64,000 bases of DNA from Polyangiaceae bacterium. Its GTDB lineage: Bacteria; Myxococcota_A; Polyangia; Polyangiales; Polyangiaceae. The notes beneath the pieces were generated by a model that saw only the letters and a list, made by a program, of their open reading frames with translations, searched no databases and was not told the DNA's origin. The stretch is taken from NCBI GenBank assembly GCA_947475525.1, contig CANJMI010000018.1:53633-117632 (forward strand). Reading direction: 5' to 3'. Made by a program: the position numbers and the translations under genes. Positions 43,738 to 61,867 of this stretch are shown here, piece after piece; within the stretch, counting starts at the first letter, position 1; the number at the start of each line of letters is the position of its first letter.

Positions 43738-44748
43738 ATGGACCCGAAGCAACTGCAAACCACCCTGGAGGACCTTGAGAGCGATGTGGAGCGCTTGAAG
43801 GCTCTTTATCAGCAGTACTTCATGGGGATCGAAAAGATGCCGCCTGCGGTGCTCCGCAAGCGAGTGGAACGCACGCTCTGGCAGTTGCGCCGCGAGCGGA
43901 TCCCGGCGGCCAGCACGCGCTTCAAGTTTCAGCAGATAAGCCAGCGCTTCGGTACGTACGAGCAACTTTGGGGCCGCATTCTCAGACAAATCGAGACCGG
44001 CACCTACAAGCGCGACGTCATCCGGGCGGCCAAACTCGTCGGCAATGACGCGGCGAAGGCAGCGCTCGGAAAGGCGTTTTCCGGTCAAGAGATCGAGCGC
44101 GCGATCGATCGAGGACGGCAACAACCGACCGAATGGGACATCGCGGACCCTCCGACGCTCGATGAGGACGACGACGCGCGAACGCCACCGAGCATGCGCG
44201 TCGCGTATCCCGCTCAGCCAGCGCCTTGGGAGGCCAGGTCCGTTCCGGCAGGGACCACGCCCCGCGCGGCACCCGGCTACCCTGCCGCCCCGGGTCAACC
44301 GCAACCGGGCTACCCGCCGGCGCCGCTCCAACCGCAACCGGGCTATCCGCCGGCGCCGCTCCAACCGCAACCGGGCTATCCGCCGGCGCCGCTCCAGCCG
44401 CAACGAGGCTACCCTGCCGCCCCGGGAGCGTACGCGCCGCCACCGTCGCCTTTCGGGCCACCGTTACCGCCACCGATGGCTGCCCGCCCGCTGCCACCTC
44501 AGCGCTCGGCAACGCCGCCTTCGACTGGCAATTCACCTACGGAAATGCGTACGCGGCAGATCTACAACGACTACGTCGACGCGCGACGACGTGCTGGGGA
44601 GCCGACGGACGGCATCACGTACGAGCGGCTATCGAAGACTCTTTCTGACCAGACGGCGAAGCTGCGGGCGCAGCACCCAACTCGTGGGCTCGACTACGAG
44701 GTCGTTCAAAAAGACGGCAAACCCGTCATCCGCCCCGTTGTGAAATAG
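43738..44748 (+). CDS. MXAN_5187-type C-terminal domain protein
   Basis: A 336-aa soluble protein. The N-terminal 120 residues are helical ([20 protein letters not shown], then [48 protein letters not shown]). The middle (about 150-265) is Pro-rich with three 11-residue [11 protein letters not shown] repeats. The last 70 residues ([30 protein letters not shown] ... [15 protein letters not shown]) match the MXAN_5187 family C-terminal domain characteristic of myxobacteria. The function is unknown; cytosolic scaffold or regulator is a guess. Confidence 0.78.
   Translation: MDPKQLQTTLEDLESDVERLKALYQQYFMGIEKMPPAVLRKRVERTLWQLRRERIPAASTRFKFQQISQRFGTYEQLWGRILRQIETGTYKRDVIRAAKLVGNDAAKAALGKAFSGQEIERAIDRGRQQPTEWDIADPPTLDEDDDARTPPSMRVAYPAQPAPWEARSVPAGTTPRAAPGYPAAPGQPQPGYPPAPLQPQPGYPPAPLQPQPGYPPAPLQPQRGYPAAPGAYAPPPSPFGPPLPPPMAARPLPPQRSATPPSTGNSPTEMRTRQIYNDYVDARRRAGEPTDGITYERLSKTLSDQTAKLRAQHPTRGLDYEVVQKDGKPVIRPVVK
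44300..44400. repeat. 33-bp tandem repeat encoding [11 protein letters not shown]
   Basis: Three near-identical 33-bp units beginning CCGGGCTATCCGCCGGCGCC within the MXAN_5187-type gene. Confidence 0.85.
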
Positions 44749-44783
44749 ATCCGAGAACGCCGACCGGTCGCGTTCTGTCGACC

Positions 44784-45128
44784 TCAGCCAATTCCGTTGC
44801 GACGAGCTCCGCAGCCAGAGGCATCGCAGAACAGGATCGTGCACTTCATGCCATCGTCGCTCTGAACGCGCGAGCAGAGCGTCGCGAGATCATCGTCCGC
44901 GTCGATCACTTCGCCATCGACGGGATGCCCATCGTCGTAGGTCACTCCGTCGAGCGCAACCCATCGTCCGAGGAATTCGGGCATCGCGCAAAGTTGCGAC
45001 CAGCGCATCCGCTGAGCCCCGGCGTTTGGAGCAACGCTGCTCGAGAAGGTCGCGAACCAAGCGTGTCGCACCGCCTCGACCGCCGAGGACCGCCGCGAAG
45101 GAGCACCGTCTTTGCCTAGTCTTGGCAT
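44784..45128 (-). CDS. Small hypothetical protein
   Basis: A 114-aa protein. ATG 45128 has a good gagg seven bases upstream; ATG 45008 would give 74 residues covering the conserved-looking part, FLGRWVALDGVTYDDGHPVDGEVIDADDDLATLCSRVQ. That segment (alternating strands, acidic cluster, then a helix and CTILFC) looks like the short conserved proteins common in myxobacteria that relate loosely to DUF5678. No function known. Confidence 0.55.
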   Translation of the reverse strand: MPRLGKDGAPSRRSSAVEAVRHAWFATFSSSVAPNAGAQRMRWSQLCAMPEFLGRWVALDGVTYDDGHPVDGEVIDADDDLATLCSRVQSDDGMKCTILFCDASGCGARRNGIG

Positions 45129-45249
45129 TCGAACCTCGTGTCCCCCCGGACGACCGGACGATTATCGCTCTGGGAAAGCGTTGTCAAGCGGGCCCGCGAC
45201 GAGCGTGACCGGGGCCACAGGTCGCGAGAATTCGGTTGAATCGCGCGCG

Positions 45250-46059
45250 CTAGGGAGTGAGCCGAATAACGAGCGGCACAGCGCCCGCAGCGAGGTCGAC
45301 GAAGCGCTGCTCGGGACCTGGCGGCGAAAACATCTGGACAGCCACGGTCGGCGCCCCTCCCTCGGATTTGTAACCGTGCATCCGGCCGGGACCAAACGCG
45401 TACGATGTGCCCGCCATCAACGGTCCAATCTCGTCGACGACCGTGACTTCGCCGGAACCGCGTAGCACGTACACGACCTCCCACTCACGCGGGTGGGTGT
45501 GGAGCGCGGCGCTGACGCCGGGATCGCTGTAAAAAAGGCCGAAATACGCCTTTCCGGAGCGGAACGCGAGACGCCCATGTGCCTGTCCGCCGGCCCAGTT
45601 GACGTCGGCGAGTGCGCGCAGATCAATCGCCTCGCAGCGTCCGACCTTGCCCGACGAGGACGGCAGCGCAGCACCGAGCGCCGAGTCAGCAGCCACACCG
45701 ACGATGGCGTCGGCGAGCCCCTTTACCGATACGCCCCCGCCAATCACTCGATAGGCGTGCCACGGACCGAGCGCACCACATCCGTCGACCGTGAGCTGTC
45801 CTCGAAGGACGAGGCCGTACCAATCCAGTGCGGGATTTGCGGGCAGCTTCATCGTTCCCCCTTCGAAGCGAACCGACCAGAGGCTCGCGGGCGCCGTGGG
45901 TTCAACGAGTCGGGGGACCGAGTCGCACGACTCCGCGCTGCATGTTGCATCCGCGGTGAATCGAGCTTCGGGCAGGACCGGGAGCGCGTCGCGAACGCAA
46001 CCGCTGCTGCCGCTCACGCACAGGAGACCGAGGAAAACGTTGGAGAAACGTCGTTTCAT
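45250..46059 (-). CDS. Cupin-domain lipoprotein
   Basis: A 269-aa protein from ATG 46059, overlapping the upstream stop by ATGA. RRFSNVFLGLLCVSGSSGCVRD is a lipoprotein signal. Residues about 175-245 are a cupin: HTHPREWEVVYVLRGSGEVTVV and the second motif AGTSYAFGPGRMHGYKSEGG, with two His and a Glu as metal ligands in motif 1 and one His in motif 2. The N-terminal half resembles a second, degenerate barrel. It is probably a periplasmic or surface sugar- or metal-binding protein. The upstream, coupled gene encodes a Cys-rich lipoprotein. Confidence 0.72.
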   Translation of the reverse strand: MKRRFSNVFLGLLCVSGSSGCVRDALPVLPEARFTADATCSAESCDSVPRLVEPTAPASLWSVRFEGGTMKLPANPALDWYGLVLRGQLTVDGCGALGPWHAYRVIGGGVSVKGLADAIVGVAADSALGAALPSSSGKVGRCEAIDLRALADVNWAGGQAHGRLAFRSGKAYFGLFYSDPGVSAALHTHPREWEVVYVLRGSGEVTVVDEIGPLMAGTSYAFGPGRMHGYKSEGGAPTVAVQMFSPPGPEQRFVDLAAGAVPLVIRLTP

Positions 46060-47345
46060 TCGCAACGCCGGAACGGCATGCCTTCGATGTTCGGGCCGCC
46101 GCCAAGGACGCATGCCGTTCCAGTTGGGCACACGGCGTCCGCGGTGCAGTCTCGACTGCACACGTTTTTCGCCGTGCAGTAACCGAACGCACAATCGCGC
46201 GATTTGGAGCACGGCGTGCCCGGTTCGCCATTGCCGATGGGGAAGCAGAGCCCGATGCGTTCGGCGCCGACGCTGCCTACGCCAACGCACGCGAATCCAT
46301 GACTGCAACCGCCGTTGTACCGACAGGAATCAACGCACGCGTCACCGACAACGCCCTGGGTCGTCTGGTCGGAATTGCAGTTCACCGCGGGAGGATTCGG
46401 AACGGTGAATTGGTCGAAGTCGAGGTGCTGCCCGTCATTGCAAAGTGCCACGGGCTGCAGGTTCGCGTCACAATGGTACTCGACGGGCGAGTACCCGCCT
46501 GGCAGCGACCCGACGATCCCCGCGGGTCGTCGACAAAGCCCGTCGCAGGTCCACGGCGCGAGTGGCACCGCGCGCTGCGGGCAGTCAGCTGCGCTCGAAC
46601 ACGCGAGTGTACAACCGCCGAGAATCAGGTTCGGCGACACGTCACACGCCGACGCGACCACGCATGCGCTCGACTCGCCGGGGGCGCAGTAGGCCGCAGC
46701 CTTGACGCAGACCTTCACGGGCGGGCTCCCGACCGCCTGGCAGCCGTAGCCACCCGGGCAATCAGCCCCCGAGCCGCACGCGGCGGTGCACGTCTGCGGC
46801 CCGGTTAGACAGCCGAAGTTGCAGGACGAAGGAGCCACGCACGCGCGCCCCACGTCGTCGGCGAGGCAGTACTTGCCACCACGGTCGATGCAGCGCGTCC
46901 CCGTCATGCAATCCGCGTCCCCAACGCAGGTCCGCGTGCAGCGGCTCACCCCGCCGACGGACATCACCTGGCACGAGAGCGGCGACCCACAGTCGTTTGG
47001 ACCGCTGCAAATGTCGAGCAATCCGCTGCTGTTGCCGCCGCTTGCGGCAGAACCGACGCTCGAGCCCGTCGAGCTCACGGAACTTCCCATGGTCCCGCTA
47101 CCGGTCGTGACGCTCGCGCTCGAGGCGTCGCCCGACTCGCACTGCGAGAGCACATTGCACACGTAGCCACTCGGACAGTCGAGGAGCGCGTCGATGCAGT
47201 TCTGGCGGCACTCTCCTGCCAGGCAGTAACCTTCACTGCAGTCGCTGTTGCGAGCGCAAGGGGGCGTCCCAGCGCAGCCGGCTTCCCAGACCGCCACCGC
47301 AGCGATGACCGCGAACAGAGTTCCGGCGAGCCGAGCGAATGGCAT
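46056..47345 (-). CDS. Cys-rich surface lipoprotein
   Basis: A 429-aa protein from ATG 47345; the open frame upstream is not coding-like. LAGTLFAVIAAVAVWEAGCAG is a lipoprotein signal. More than 40 Cys follow in short modules of the type C....DC..GYC....C (NSDCSEGYCLAGEC, DADCMTGTRCI, SRDCAFGYCTAKNVCSRDC). A Ser/Gly/Thr-rich linker lies at about 75-110. These modules are frequent in myxobacterial extracellular proteins and are disulfide-linked. It is translationally coupled to the cupin lipoprotein. Confidence 0.72.
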   Translation of the reverse strand: MPFARLAGTLFAVIAAVAVWEAGCAGTPPCARNSDCSEGYCLAGECRQNCIDALLDCPSGYVCNVLSQCESGDASSASVTTGSGTMGSSVSSTGSSVGSAASGGNSSGLLDICSGPNDCGSPLSCQVMSVGGVSRCTRTCVGDADCMTGTRCIDRGGKYCLADDVGRACVAPSSCNFGCLTGPQTCTAACGSGADCPGGYGCQAVGSPPVKVCVKAAAYCAPGESSACVVASACDVSPNLILGGCTLACSSAADCPQRAVPLAPWTCDGLCRRPAGIVGSLPGGYSPVEYHCDANLQPVALCNDGQHLDFDQFTVPNPPAVNCNSDQTTQGVVGDACVDSCRYNGGCSHGFACVGVGSVGAERIGLCFPIGNGEPGTPCSKSRDCAFGYCTAKNVCSRDCTADAVCPTGTACVLGGGPNIEGMPFRRCE

Positions 47346-47370
47346 TCGCGAAAGGTAGCACACGCCCCAC

Positions 47371-48714
47371 ATGAGCCGCGGTAGAGTGTTCGCCATCTTG
47401 AACGAGTACACTCGACGCGAAGAGATCCTCTGGACCCTTGTGACGGTCTGCATCCTGGTGCCTGCGACAGTGGGTGCATCGATGGCGCTTTGGGGAGCCA
47501 GGGCGCATGGCCCCCTCGAGCCCGATCCCGCGTTGATCGAGGCGCTGAAGCGCTCGGAATCCGCCAACAGCGACTTCGCAAAAGCACGTTGTGCGACAGT
47601 CGCGACCAAGCTCGGCGAAGAAGTGGTGTTGTTCAAGCAACGCGCCGCCAAAGCTGAAAGCGAAGCGAACGAGGCGGCAGCGATCGCATCAAGAGGACGC
47701 AAGCCGCCGAAAGACCCGCCCGTGTTCTTGATTCCGGTGCAGCCGGCTCAGAGCGTGCTGAAACAGGCCAAGGCGCTGAGCGCTGGGCAGTGCAAGCGGC
47801 TGACGGAAGAGGCGGCCGGAGTGAGCCAAAATGCCGCTGCCGGCTGGAAGGCAGCCGCTGCCGTCGCCGCGTTGAGCGACACCGGGGACGAACAGACCCT
47901 TCAGGTGATGGTGCGAGCGCTTCTCGCGCAGGTAAAGGACCTCGCGCAGGTGAAGGAAGATGGGAAAATCCGGCAGGTGTTGGCCGAACACACCGAAGCC
48001 GCCCGCGGCGCGCTCACAAAAAAACTCGCCACCGCCGGCACCATTGCGGCCACGCAGCGCAAGCGCAGCGAACCACGGGAGGGCCTGTTTTCATTCAAGG
48101 TCGCGCTGGGCGTCGGTGTCCTGTTGCCGGTCGTCGCGCTCATCCTAAGCTACCTCAGCGTCCGTTCCGCTTCGATGCGTCGGGCAAAGCTCCTCCTGGC
48201 GTTGCGTCGTTTCGCGAACACGCCCGAAGCGGGCCTGCAAGCCGCCGCGATCGTCCGACTCGCCGCACATCACAACGGCGGAGAGCCAGGGATGGTCCTA
48301 GGCGCCGCACTTGGCGGGCTCCTCGCGGCCCTGCTAGCGCCAAGCGACAATCCGAATGTCTTCATGGCCGATTTGTTCGTCGCAGGCGCGATGGGCGGCC
48401 TTCTTCTCGGACTCGCGGGCCAATGGATCGTGCGCACTGTGTTCGCAGTCACACGCTGGCGGCAGCGCACCCAAGAACTGGGCGAAGTCGAAAAACCAAC
48501 GATTCCCGTGGCCCTCGTGCTCGGCGGAGTGAGCCACGGTCTCGAGAAACAATTCTTGCGCTACTTCGAGGCGCTCCCGATCGGCGACGCCGCCGCATGG
48601 GTGCAGACGGTCGCAACGCAAGCCGAGGAACAGATCCTCGCCGGCGCCGAGGCAGCGGCGCACGCAAACTTCGCCCGCAATGCCCCCCCCGGAGCGGCTT
48701 CACCCTGGGCGTAG
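47371..48714 (+). CDS. Multi-pass membrane protein, hypothetical
   Basis: A 447-aa protein. N-terminal membrane helix (ILWTLVTVCILVPATVGASMAL, about 19-40), then a roughly 190-residue extracytoplasmic helical region with coiled-coil character (FKQRAAKAESEANEAAAIAS; VRALLAQVKDLAQVKEDGKI), a second helix (about 243-263) and two more (MVLGAALGGLLAALLAP, LFVAGAMGGLLLGLAGQWIV at about 310-360), ending in a cytosolic helical tail. No family recognised. Divergent from the Cys-rich lipoprotein gene with a 25-bp gap. Confidence 0.6.
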   Translation: MSRGRVFAILNEYTRREEILWTLVTVCILVPATVGASMALWGARAHGPLEPDPALIEALKRSESANSDFAKARCATVATKLGEEVVLFKQRAAKAESEANEAAAIASRGRKPPKDPPVFLIPVQPAQSVLKQAKALSAGQCKRLTEEAAGVSQNAAAGWKAAAAVAALSDTGDEQTLQVMVRALLAQVKDLAQVKEDGKIRQVLAEHTEAARGALTKKLATAGTIAATQRKRSEPREGLFSFKVALGVGVLLPVVALILSYLSVRSASMRRAKLLLALRRFANTPEAGLQAAAIVRLAAHHNGGEPGMVLGAALGGLLAALLAPSDNPNVFMADLFVAGAMGGLLLGLAGQWIVRTVFAVTRWRQRTQELGEVEKPTIPVALVLGGVSHGLEKQFLRYFEALPIGDAAAWVQTVATQAEEQILAGAEAAAHANFARNAPPGAASPWA

Positions 48715-48779
48715 CGGGTCGTCGACAGGCGCAAGCGGTCGGTTAAGAGTCGCGGCTGTCGGTGCCGCATCACGCAAGA

Positions 48780-48805
48780 AAGCCGGGAGCCCTCGCCCCC
48801 GGCTT
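48780..48805. terminator. Bidirectional terminator between convergent genes
   Basis: AAGCCGGG (48780-48787) and CCCGGCTT (48798-48805) form an 8-bp stem between the 47371 gene and the minus-strand DUF2330 gene; on the minus strand the stem runs into TTTCTT. Confidence 0.6.
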
Positions 48806-48841
48806 ATTCATTCATGAGGTCAGCGTTGACTCAGCGTCGAC

Positions 48842-50182
48842 TCAGCGCTGCGCGTTGCGACGGCGTCGCACGAACATCGCAAGACCCGCAACCGCGACGA
48901 CACCACCGAAGGCCACATCGCCAACGCGCGAGGTGCCCACCGAGCAACCGCTGCCCCCACTGACAATCACGTCATCATCGGTCGTCGTCGGGTCGTCGCA
49001 CCCTGGCGGCGCCGGCGGGCAAGCCGGTTGCGCGCCTACGTAAGACGTCGTCTGGATGAAGTTAGAGACGCTGGTCTGCGCCTTCGCTGCCTGCAGCTGG
49101 ATGTCCGCATTCAGCGCCGAACGCGGGAGCTCCGCACGAAGGCGCGTGAGCCACACGGAGTTTTCATCCATGCCCGCGAAGAGCACATCCAAGTCCTCAT
49201 CGGCGGCCAACGTCGCGGCCTCGTAGTCGTCACCGTAACCGCTCTGCCCGGCCCCAGCGAACCCAATGACGTTTTGAATTTGGCTGCGGAATCCGAGCGC
49301 CGAATATTCTCGCGACGACTCCGTCAACCAGCCAGCCCCTTTGCTCGCGACGTACCCGGCCGCACGCAGGTCGGTGTAGTTGCTGCGTTCTTGGTCGTAG
49401 TTCCACACGACGCTCTGCGGATCGATGACGAAGCCCGGAAAGTTCGCGGGCTCGGCGCGAAACTCGCTCACGACGTACAGGGTAATCGTCGTCAATGCGC
49501 CGGTGCCGGCGGCCACCATGCGGAGCGGGAGTGTGACGTTCGAGCCTTTCGTGGTGATGCGTATCGGCTGCATCGACTGCACGCCTTCACCGGGCACGAG
49601 CTTCACCGCCAGAAAGTTGAACCCCTCCACGACATACGAAGCCACGAGCGGCTGGATGTCCGTCGGTAGCTTGTAGCCGTGATCCGAGAGCCACGTCTCG
49701 AGGGCCTTGGGATCGGTCGCCGCGAGCTGCACCGTTTCGTACGGACCCACGACCTTCTGCGCGATGATTTGGACGCCGCCATCGTTCGAGGCACCAGACC
49801 CCGAACCCGTGCTTCCATCGCCGAATCCCGCGGTCTCATCGTATCCGCAATTGAAGTAAGGGCACTCCCGAGGAGGCGCTACCACCGTAACGGCGCTGTC
49901 CGCACCGAGCTGGTTGAACAGAAGATCCGACGACACGCCAACCTCCACCTCGCCCTTGGTCGGCAGCACCCAGGCGAACGACTCGGGCGAGCCTGAGTAT
50001 TCGATTTGGTCGTAGAGGGTCGAGTGGTCCATCCCGATCGACATCACCATGCGGTGGCCGGTCACCTGCGAGTTCTCGTCAGGCGGAACGAAGCAGCCGC
50101 CGCAAGCGCGAGCCTCGGACGCGTGACCAAGCATGCCTAATGAGAGCGCCCCAACCAACCCAACCGCTTTCAACAACGTCAT
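48842..50182 (-). CDS. DUF2330 protein with MYXO-CTERM-like tail
   Basis: A 446-aa protein from ATG 50182 (gaggag upstream). Signal peptide ends EARACGGCFVPP. The CGGCFVPPDENSQVTGHRMVMSI start and the SPESFAWVLPTKGEVEVGVSSDLLFNQL block are typical of DUF2330 family proteins found in actinobacteria and myxobacteria. The C-terminus has CSVGTSRVGD, one membrane helix (VAFGGVVAVAGLAMF) and RRRRN, which is the tripartite MYXO-CTERM sorting pattern for cell-surface anchoring. The function is unknown. It lies downstream of rpoC behind a terminator. Confidence 0.8.
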   Translation of the reverse strand: MTLLKAVGLVGALSLGMLGHASEARACGGCFVPPDENSQVTGHRMVMSIGMDHSTLYDQIEYSGSPESFAWVLPTKGEVEVGVSSDLLFNQLGADSAVTVVAPPRECPYFNCGYDETAGFGDGSTGSGSGASNDGGVQIIAQKVVGPYETVQLAATDPKALETWLSDHGYKLPTDIQPLVASYVVEGFNFLAVKLVPGEGVQSMQPIRITTKGSNVTLPLRMVAAGTGALTTITLYVVSEFRAEPANFPGFVIDPQSVVWNYDQERSNYTDLRAAGYVASKGAGWLTESSREYSALGFRSQIQNVIGFAGAGQSGYGDDYEAATLAADEDLDVLFAGMDENSVWLTRLRAELPRSALNADIQLQAAKAQTSVSNFIQTTSYVGAQPACPPAPPGCDDPTTTDDDVIVSGGSGCSVGTSRVGDVAFGGVVAVAGLAMFVRRRRNAQR

Positions 50183-50280
50183 TCGATACTCCTCGTGTTG
50201 CAGACTCAATCAGCAAGGCTTATGCCAGCCTTAACCCCGCGATATCCCGTAATCAAGAGCGCGCACTCGACCACGAACGA

Positions 50281-50347
50281 CACACCCTGGCACACCCAGA
50301 CCCGGCACACCATGACCCGGCACACCTAGACCCGGCACACCGTCCCG
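50281..50347. repeat. Four tandem copies of a 16-bp repeat downstream of rpoC
   Basis: Unit CACACCNNGACCCGG, repeated in cacacccagacccgg, cacaccatgacccgg, cacacctagacccgg and a diverged copy. No coding function. Confidence 0.75.
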
Positions 50348-50400
50348 GAGAGCCCCGCGTTCCGCCAATCTTCCGGCCAAGGGCTCCGCCAGCCTTACAA

Positions 50401-50428
50401 CGGAAAACGGCGCCCCAAAAGGGACGCC
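50401..50428 (-). terminator. Rho-independent terminator of the rpoBC operon
   Basis: On the minus strand GGCGTCCC-TTTT-GGGGCGCC (50409-50428, one G-T pair) is followed by GTTTTCCG, 64 bp past the rpoC stop. Confidence 0.75.
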
Positions 50429-50491
50429 GCCTTCACCGAGTAAACAAGAACCGAGCACCAGCAGCCCAAGCCACACCAGCGCTCCGCCCGG

Positions 50492-54769
<4,278 letters not shown>

Positions 54770-54816
54770 AGTGGTCTCTTGGCTTCTCGGGTCTCAGAAG
54801 GTTCGTCGCGAGTCGG

Positions 54817-58947
<4,131 letters not shown>

Positions 58948-59047
58948 CGGGTGGTCCTCGATCGAGCCCAAGCGAGTTGCTGGGCGTAAGGCTGAGACGC
59001 TTCGAGCTACTGGGCGGACGGACTACGTACGCCTGGGGTGCCGGACA

Positions 59048-59065
59048 TCCGTGCGCAAGCACGGA
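59048..59065 (-). other. Hairpin in the rplL-rpoB spacer
   Basis: TCCGTGC-GCAA-GCACGGA, a perfect 7-bp stem with GNRA-type tetraloop, in the 358-bp spacer between rplL and rpoB. There is no T run. It may be an RNA processing or attenuation element. Confidence 0.4.
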
Positions 59066-59250
59066 GTCCAGAAACAACGCGAGCCGGAACTGTCGGGTAT
59101 ACGTAGCCCGTCAGCATCCGGCGCGTTCAGTGATCGCTTGCTCCGCAGAGGAGCGTTGCTTGCGTCATGTGGTCTTGACAAACAGAAGGGCACGTTGGAA
59201 TGACACGAGAGCGGAGGCTACGTAGAACCCCCGCTCACGGTCATGTCTGA

Positions 59251-59271
59251 AGCAGCATGGCCGATGCTGCT
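59251..59271 (-). other. Hairpin right after rplL
   Basis: AGCAGCAT-GGCCG-ATGCTGCT, a perfect 8-bp stem, 35 bp past the rplL stop, without a T run. In E. coli an attenuator and RNase III site occupy this place. Confidence 0.45.
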
Positions 59272-59305
59272 CCAAGGTGACACTCGGGCCTTACGACCCG
59301 ATTGG

Positions 59306-59689
59306 TCACTTGAGTTCGATGCGCGCGCCGGCCTCTTCGAGCTTCTTCTTCCAGTCCTCGGCGTCGGCCTTGGCAAGGCCTTCCTTCAAGGTCTTGGGGG
59401 CGCCCTCAACGACGTCCTTGGCTTCCTTGAGGCCGAGACCCGTGAGCTCACGGACGACCTTGATCACCTGGATTTTCTTGGCACCACCATCGGCGAGGTT
59501 GACGGTGAACTCCGTCTGTTCCTCAACCGCAGCGGCAACAGGAGCAGCCGGGCCCGCCGCGAATGCGACGGCAGCAGGAGCGGCTTTCACGCCCCACTTG
59601 TTCTCGAGGTCCTTGATGAGCTCGGCCATCTGGAGGACCGGGAGGTTCGAGAGGAAATCGACAACTTGCTCGCGTGTAACATCAGTCAT
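59306..59689 (-). CDS. rplL: Ribosomal protein bL12 (L7/L12)
   Basis: A 127-aa stalk protein. N-terminal dimer helix ([29 protein letters not shown]), Ala/Pro hinge, then the globular [51 protein letters not shown] domain that recruits translation GTPases. Length and order after rplJ are standard. Confidence 0.97.
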   Translation of the reverse strand: MTDVTREQVVDFLSNLPVLQMAELIKDLENKWGVKAAPAAVAFAAGPAAPVAAAVEEQTEFTVNLADGGAKKIQVIKVVRELTGLGLKEAKDVVEGAPKTLKEGLAKADAEDWKKKLEEAGARIELK

Positions 59690-59833
59690 GACCAGACTCC
59701 TTCAATCGCGGCAACTGCCGCATCTTTCGTAAACTTTTAAGCGCAAGAGCGACTCTTGCGAGAGAGTGCATTCGGGGAACATCGGGAGTCGAGAACCATC
59801 CTCGGCCACCCGTCGGCGTCCCCACACCGCCGA

Positions 59834-60355
59834 TCAGTCTTCCTGCGTTTCCTTGGCCTTGAGCAGGTAGACGAAATTCTGTGCGACGGCGTTGAGCTGC
59901 TGCACGAATTGCTGGGCCGGCGCCTGCAGAGTGCAGAGCAACTGAGCCCGAATTTCGTTCTTGCCCGGCATCGTCGCAAGTTGGTCCACAACGCCCTGGG
60001 CGTCGAGGGTCCGTCCTTCGACAACGCCCGCTTTGATCTTCAGCTTGTCGTTAACTTTAACGAACTCCTTGAAGATCTTGGCGGCAGCGCTTGGGTCTTC
60101 GTAGGACCAAGCGATCGCGACCATCCCGCGGAGCGTCGGTAGGACAGCGCCTGCGTACGGCTTGTCTTGAATGGCGAGCTTGGTGATCTTGTTCTTGACC
60201 ACCTTGTACTCGACGTCCGCCGCACGAAGCTGGTCACGAAGTTTCGTGACGGCGCGGACATCGAGGCCCGTGTAGTCCACGAACACCGCGCTGGTCATGC
60301 GATCGAAGCGATCTTTGATCGCTGCGAGGTTCACTTGTTTCTCGGCACGCAACAT
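59834..60355 (-). CDS. rplJ: Ribosomal protein uL10
   Basis: A 173-aa stalk base protein. AAIKDRFDRMTSAVFVDYTGLDVRAVTKLRDQLRAADVEYKVVKNKITKLA at the N-terminus is the family hallmark; a C-terminal helix binds L12 dimers. ATG 60355 is only three bases after the rplA stop, which leaves no space for the classical L10 leader. Confidence 0.97.
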   Translation of the reverse strand: MLRAEKQVNLAAIKDRFDRMTSAVFVDYTGLDVRAVTKLRDQLRAADVEYKVVKNKITKLAIQDKPYAGAVLPTLRGMVAIAWSYEDPSAAAKIFKEFVKVNDKLKIKAGVVEGRTLDAQGVVDQLATMPGKNEIRAQLLCTLQAPAQQFVQQLNAVAQNFVYLLKAKETQED

Positions 60356-60358
60356 GGG

Positions 60359-61066
60359 TCAGACCTCCGTCTTGCCGGCGAACTCCGACGTATCGACCCG
60401 AATACCGGGGCTCATCGTGGAGGAGATGGTGATGCTTCGCATGTAGATGCCCTTGGCCGTCGCCGGCTTTTGCCGAACGAGCTGGTTGATGAGCGTACGT
60501 GCGTTCTCGGTGAGACCTTCGGTGGTGAAGCTGGCCTTACCGATACGGCTGTGAACGACACCGGCCTTCTCGACGCGGTACTCGATCTTGCCGGCTTTTG
60601 CTTCCTTCACGGCAGCTGCGACGTTGGCCGTCACGGTGCCGACCTTCGGGTTGGGCATCAAGCCGCGCGGGCCGAGGACCTTACCGAGCTTGCCGACCTT
60701 GCCCATCATGTCCGGGGTCGCGATGACGCGGTCGAACTCGATGAAGCCCGCGATGACCTTCTCGACGAGATCGTCATCACCGACGACGTCCGCTCCGGCC
60801 TCTGTCGCTTCCCGAGCCTTTTCACCCTTGGCGAATACGGCGACGCGGATCGTCTGACCGGTACCGAAAGGGAGAACCACGGCGCCACGCACCATTTGGT
60901 CGGCGTGGCGGGGATTCACCCCAAGACGCACGGCGATTTCGATCGTCTCATCGAATTTCGCGGTGGCCATGGTCTTCACCTTGGCGCATGCGTCGGCGAG
61001 GTTGGACTTGAGTGCGCGGTCGGATTGTTCGCGCAGAGCGCGGCTACGTTTCGAAAACTTTCTCAT
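60359..61066 (-). CDS. rplA: Ribosomal protein uL1
   Basis: A 235-aa protein of the L1 stalk that assists E-site tRNA release. [34 protein letters not shown] (about 38-72), [24 protein letters not shown] (about 125-150) and a C-terminal region ending [16 protein letters not shown] are diagnostic. It follows rplK after 131 bp, which include the inverted repeat CGGTTCG-T-CGAACCG at 61101-61115. Confidence 0.97.
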   Translation of the reverse strand: MRKFSKRSRALREQSDRALKSNLADACAKVKTMATAKFDETIEIAVRLGVNPRHADQMVRGAVVLPFGTGQTIRVAVFAKGEKAREATEAGADVVGDDDLVEKVIAGFIEFDRVIATPDMMGKVGKLGKVLGPRGLMPNPKVGTVTANVAAAVKEAKAGKIEYRVEKAGVVHSRIGKASFTTEGLTENARTLINQLVRQKPATAKGIYMRSITISSTMSPGIRVDTSEFAGKTEV

Positions 61067-61197
61067 GGGACTCCTAGCGGCCTTGGCCTTCCACGCTTAC
61101 CGGTTCGTCGAACCGTTCGTGGTGTTGGGAGCTCGAACCACTTCGCTTGGCGCGCCTATGAGGACGGCCGAGCGAGAATGGTCGAAGTCAATTGGCG

Positions 61198-61638
61198 TCA
61201 GTCAACCACCGTGATGCCCATCGATCGGGCAGTGCCCTCGACGCTGCGGATGGCGGCTTCGACCGACGTGGTGTTCAGATCGGGCATCTTCTGGACGGCG
61301 ATCTCGCGGACCTGCGCGTTCGTTACCTTGCCCACCTTGTTCTTGTTGGGCACGCCCGAACCTGAACCGGGCTTGCCAGAGGGGCGAAGTCCCGCGAGCT
61401 TCTTCAAGAGGACCGACGCGGGCGGGGTCTTCGTAATGAAGGTGAACGATCGGTCGGCGAAGATCGTGATCTCCACCGGAATGATCATGTCGCCTTCTTT
61501 CGCCGTGCGGGCGTTGAAGTCCTTGCAGAAGGCCATGATGTTCGCGCCGTACTGACCGAGGGCGGGACCCACGGGCGGCGACGGATTTGCCTTCCCTGCC
61601 GGAAGCTGCAGCTTGACGATACCAGCTACTTTTTTCAT
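61198..61638 (-). CDS. rplK: Ribosomal protein uL11
   Basis: A 146-aa protein. [41 protein letters not shown] at the start and [59 protein letters not shown] towards the end match the family. It binds the GTPase centre of 23S rRNA. The 229-bp spacer after nusG is A/T-rich for this genome and could contain a promoter. Confidence 0.97.
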   Translation of the reverse strand: MKKVAGIVKLQLPAGKANPSPPVGPALGQYGANIMAFCKDFNARTAKEGDMIIPVEITIFADRSFTFITKTPPASVLLKKLAGLRPSGKPGSGSGVPNKNKVGKVTNAQVREIAVQKMPDLNTTSVEAAIRSVEGTARSMGITVVD

Positions 61639-61867
61639 GATCTTTGCTCCAAAAACGGCACCTAGTGGTGCGGCGTCACAGATGGGTTGGAGTTCGGGGT
61701 GCGAGCGGGCTTGATGCCCTCCCCCGTGCTCTCACTGCCCTTGGGCGGCGAGGGGGCGTCTTTCTACAACCACGGCTTTTTTTTTGCCAGGACTTTTTTA
61801 AGTTTTGTCGTTTGAAGGACGTTTTTACGGATACGCGCTTGAGGACGCTTGGCCCTCGGCGGCGAAG

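Noticed and set aside
50281..50347. Short repeats as CRISPR or iteron origin
   Set aside because: Only four 16-bp units, no spacers and no replication gene nearby.
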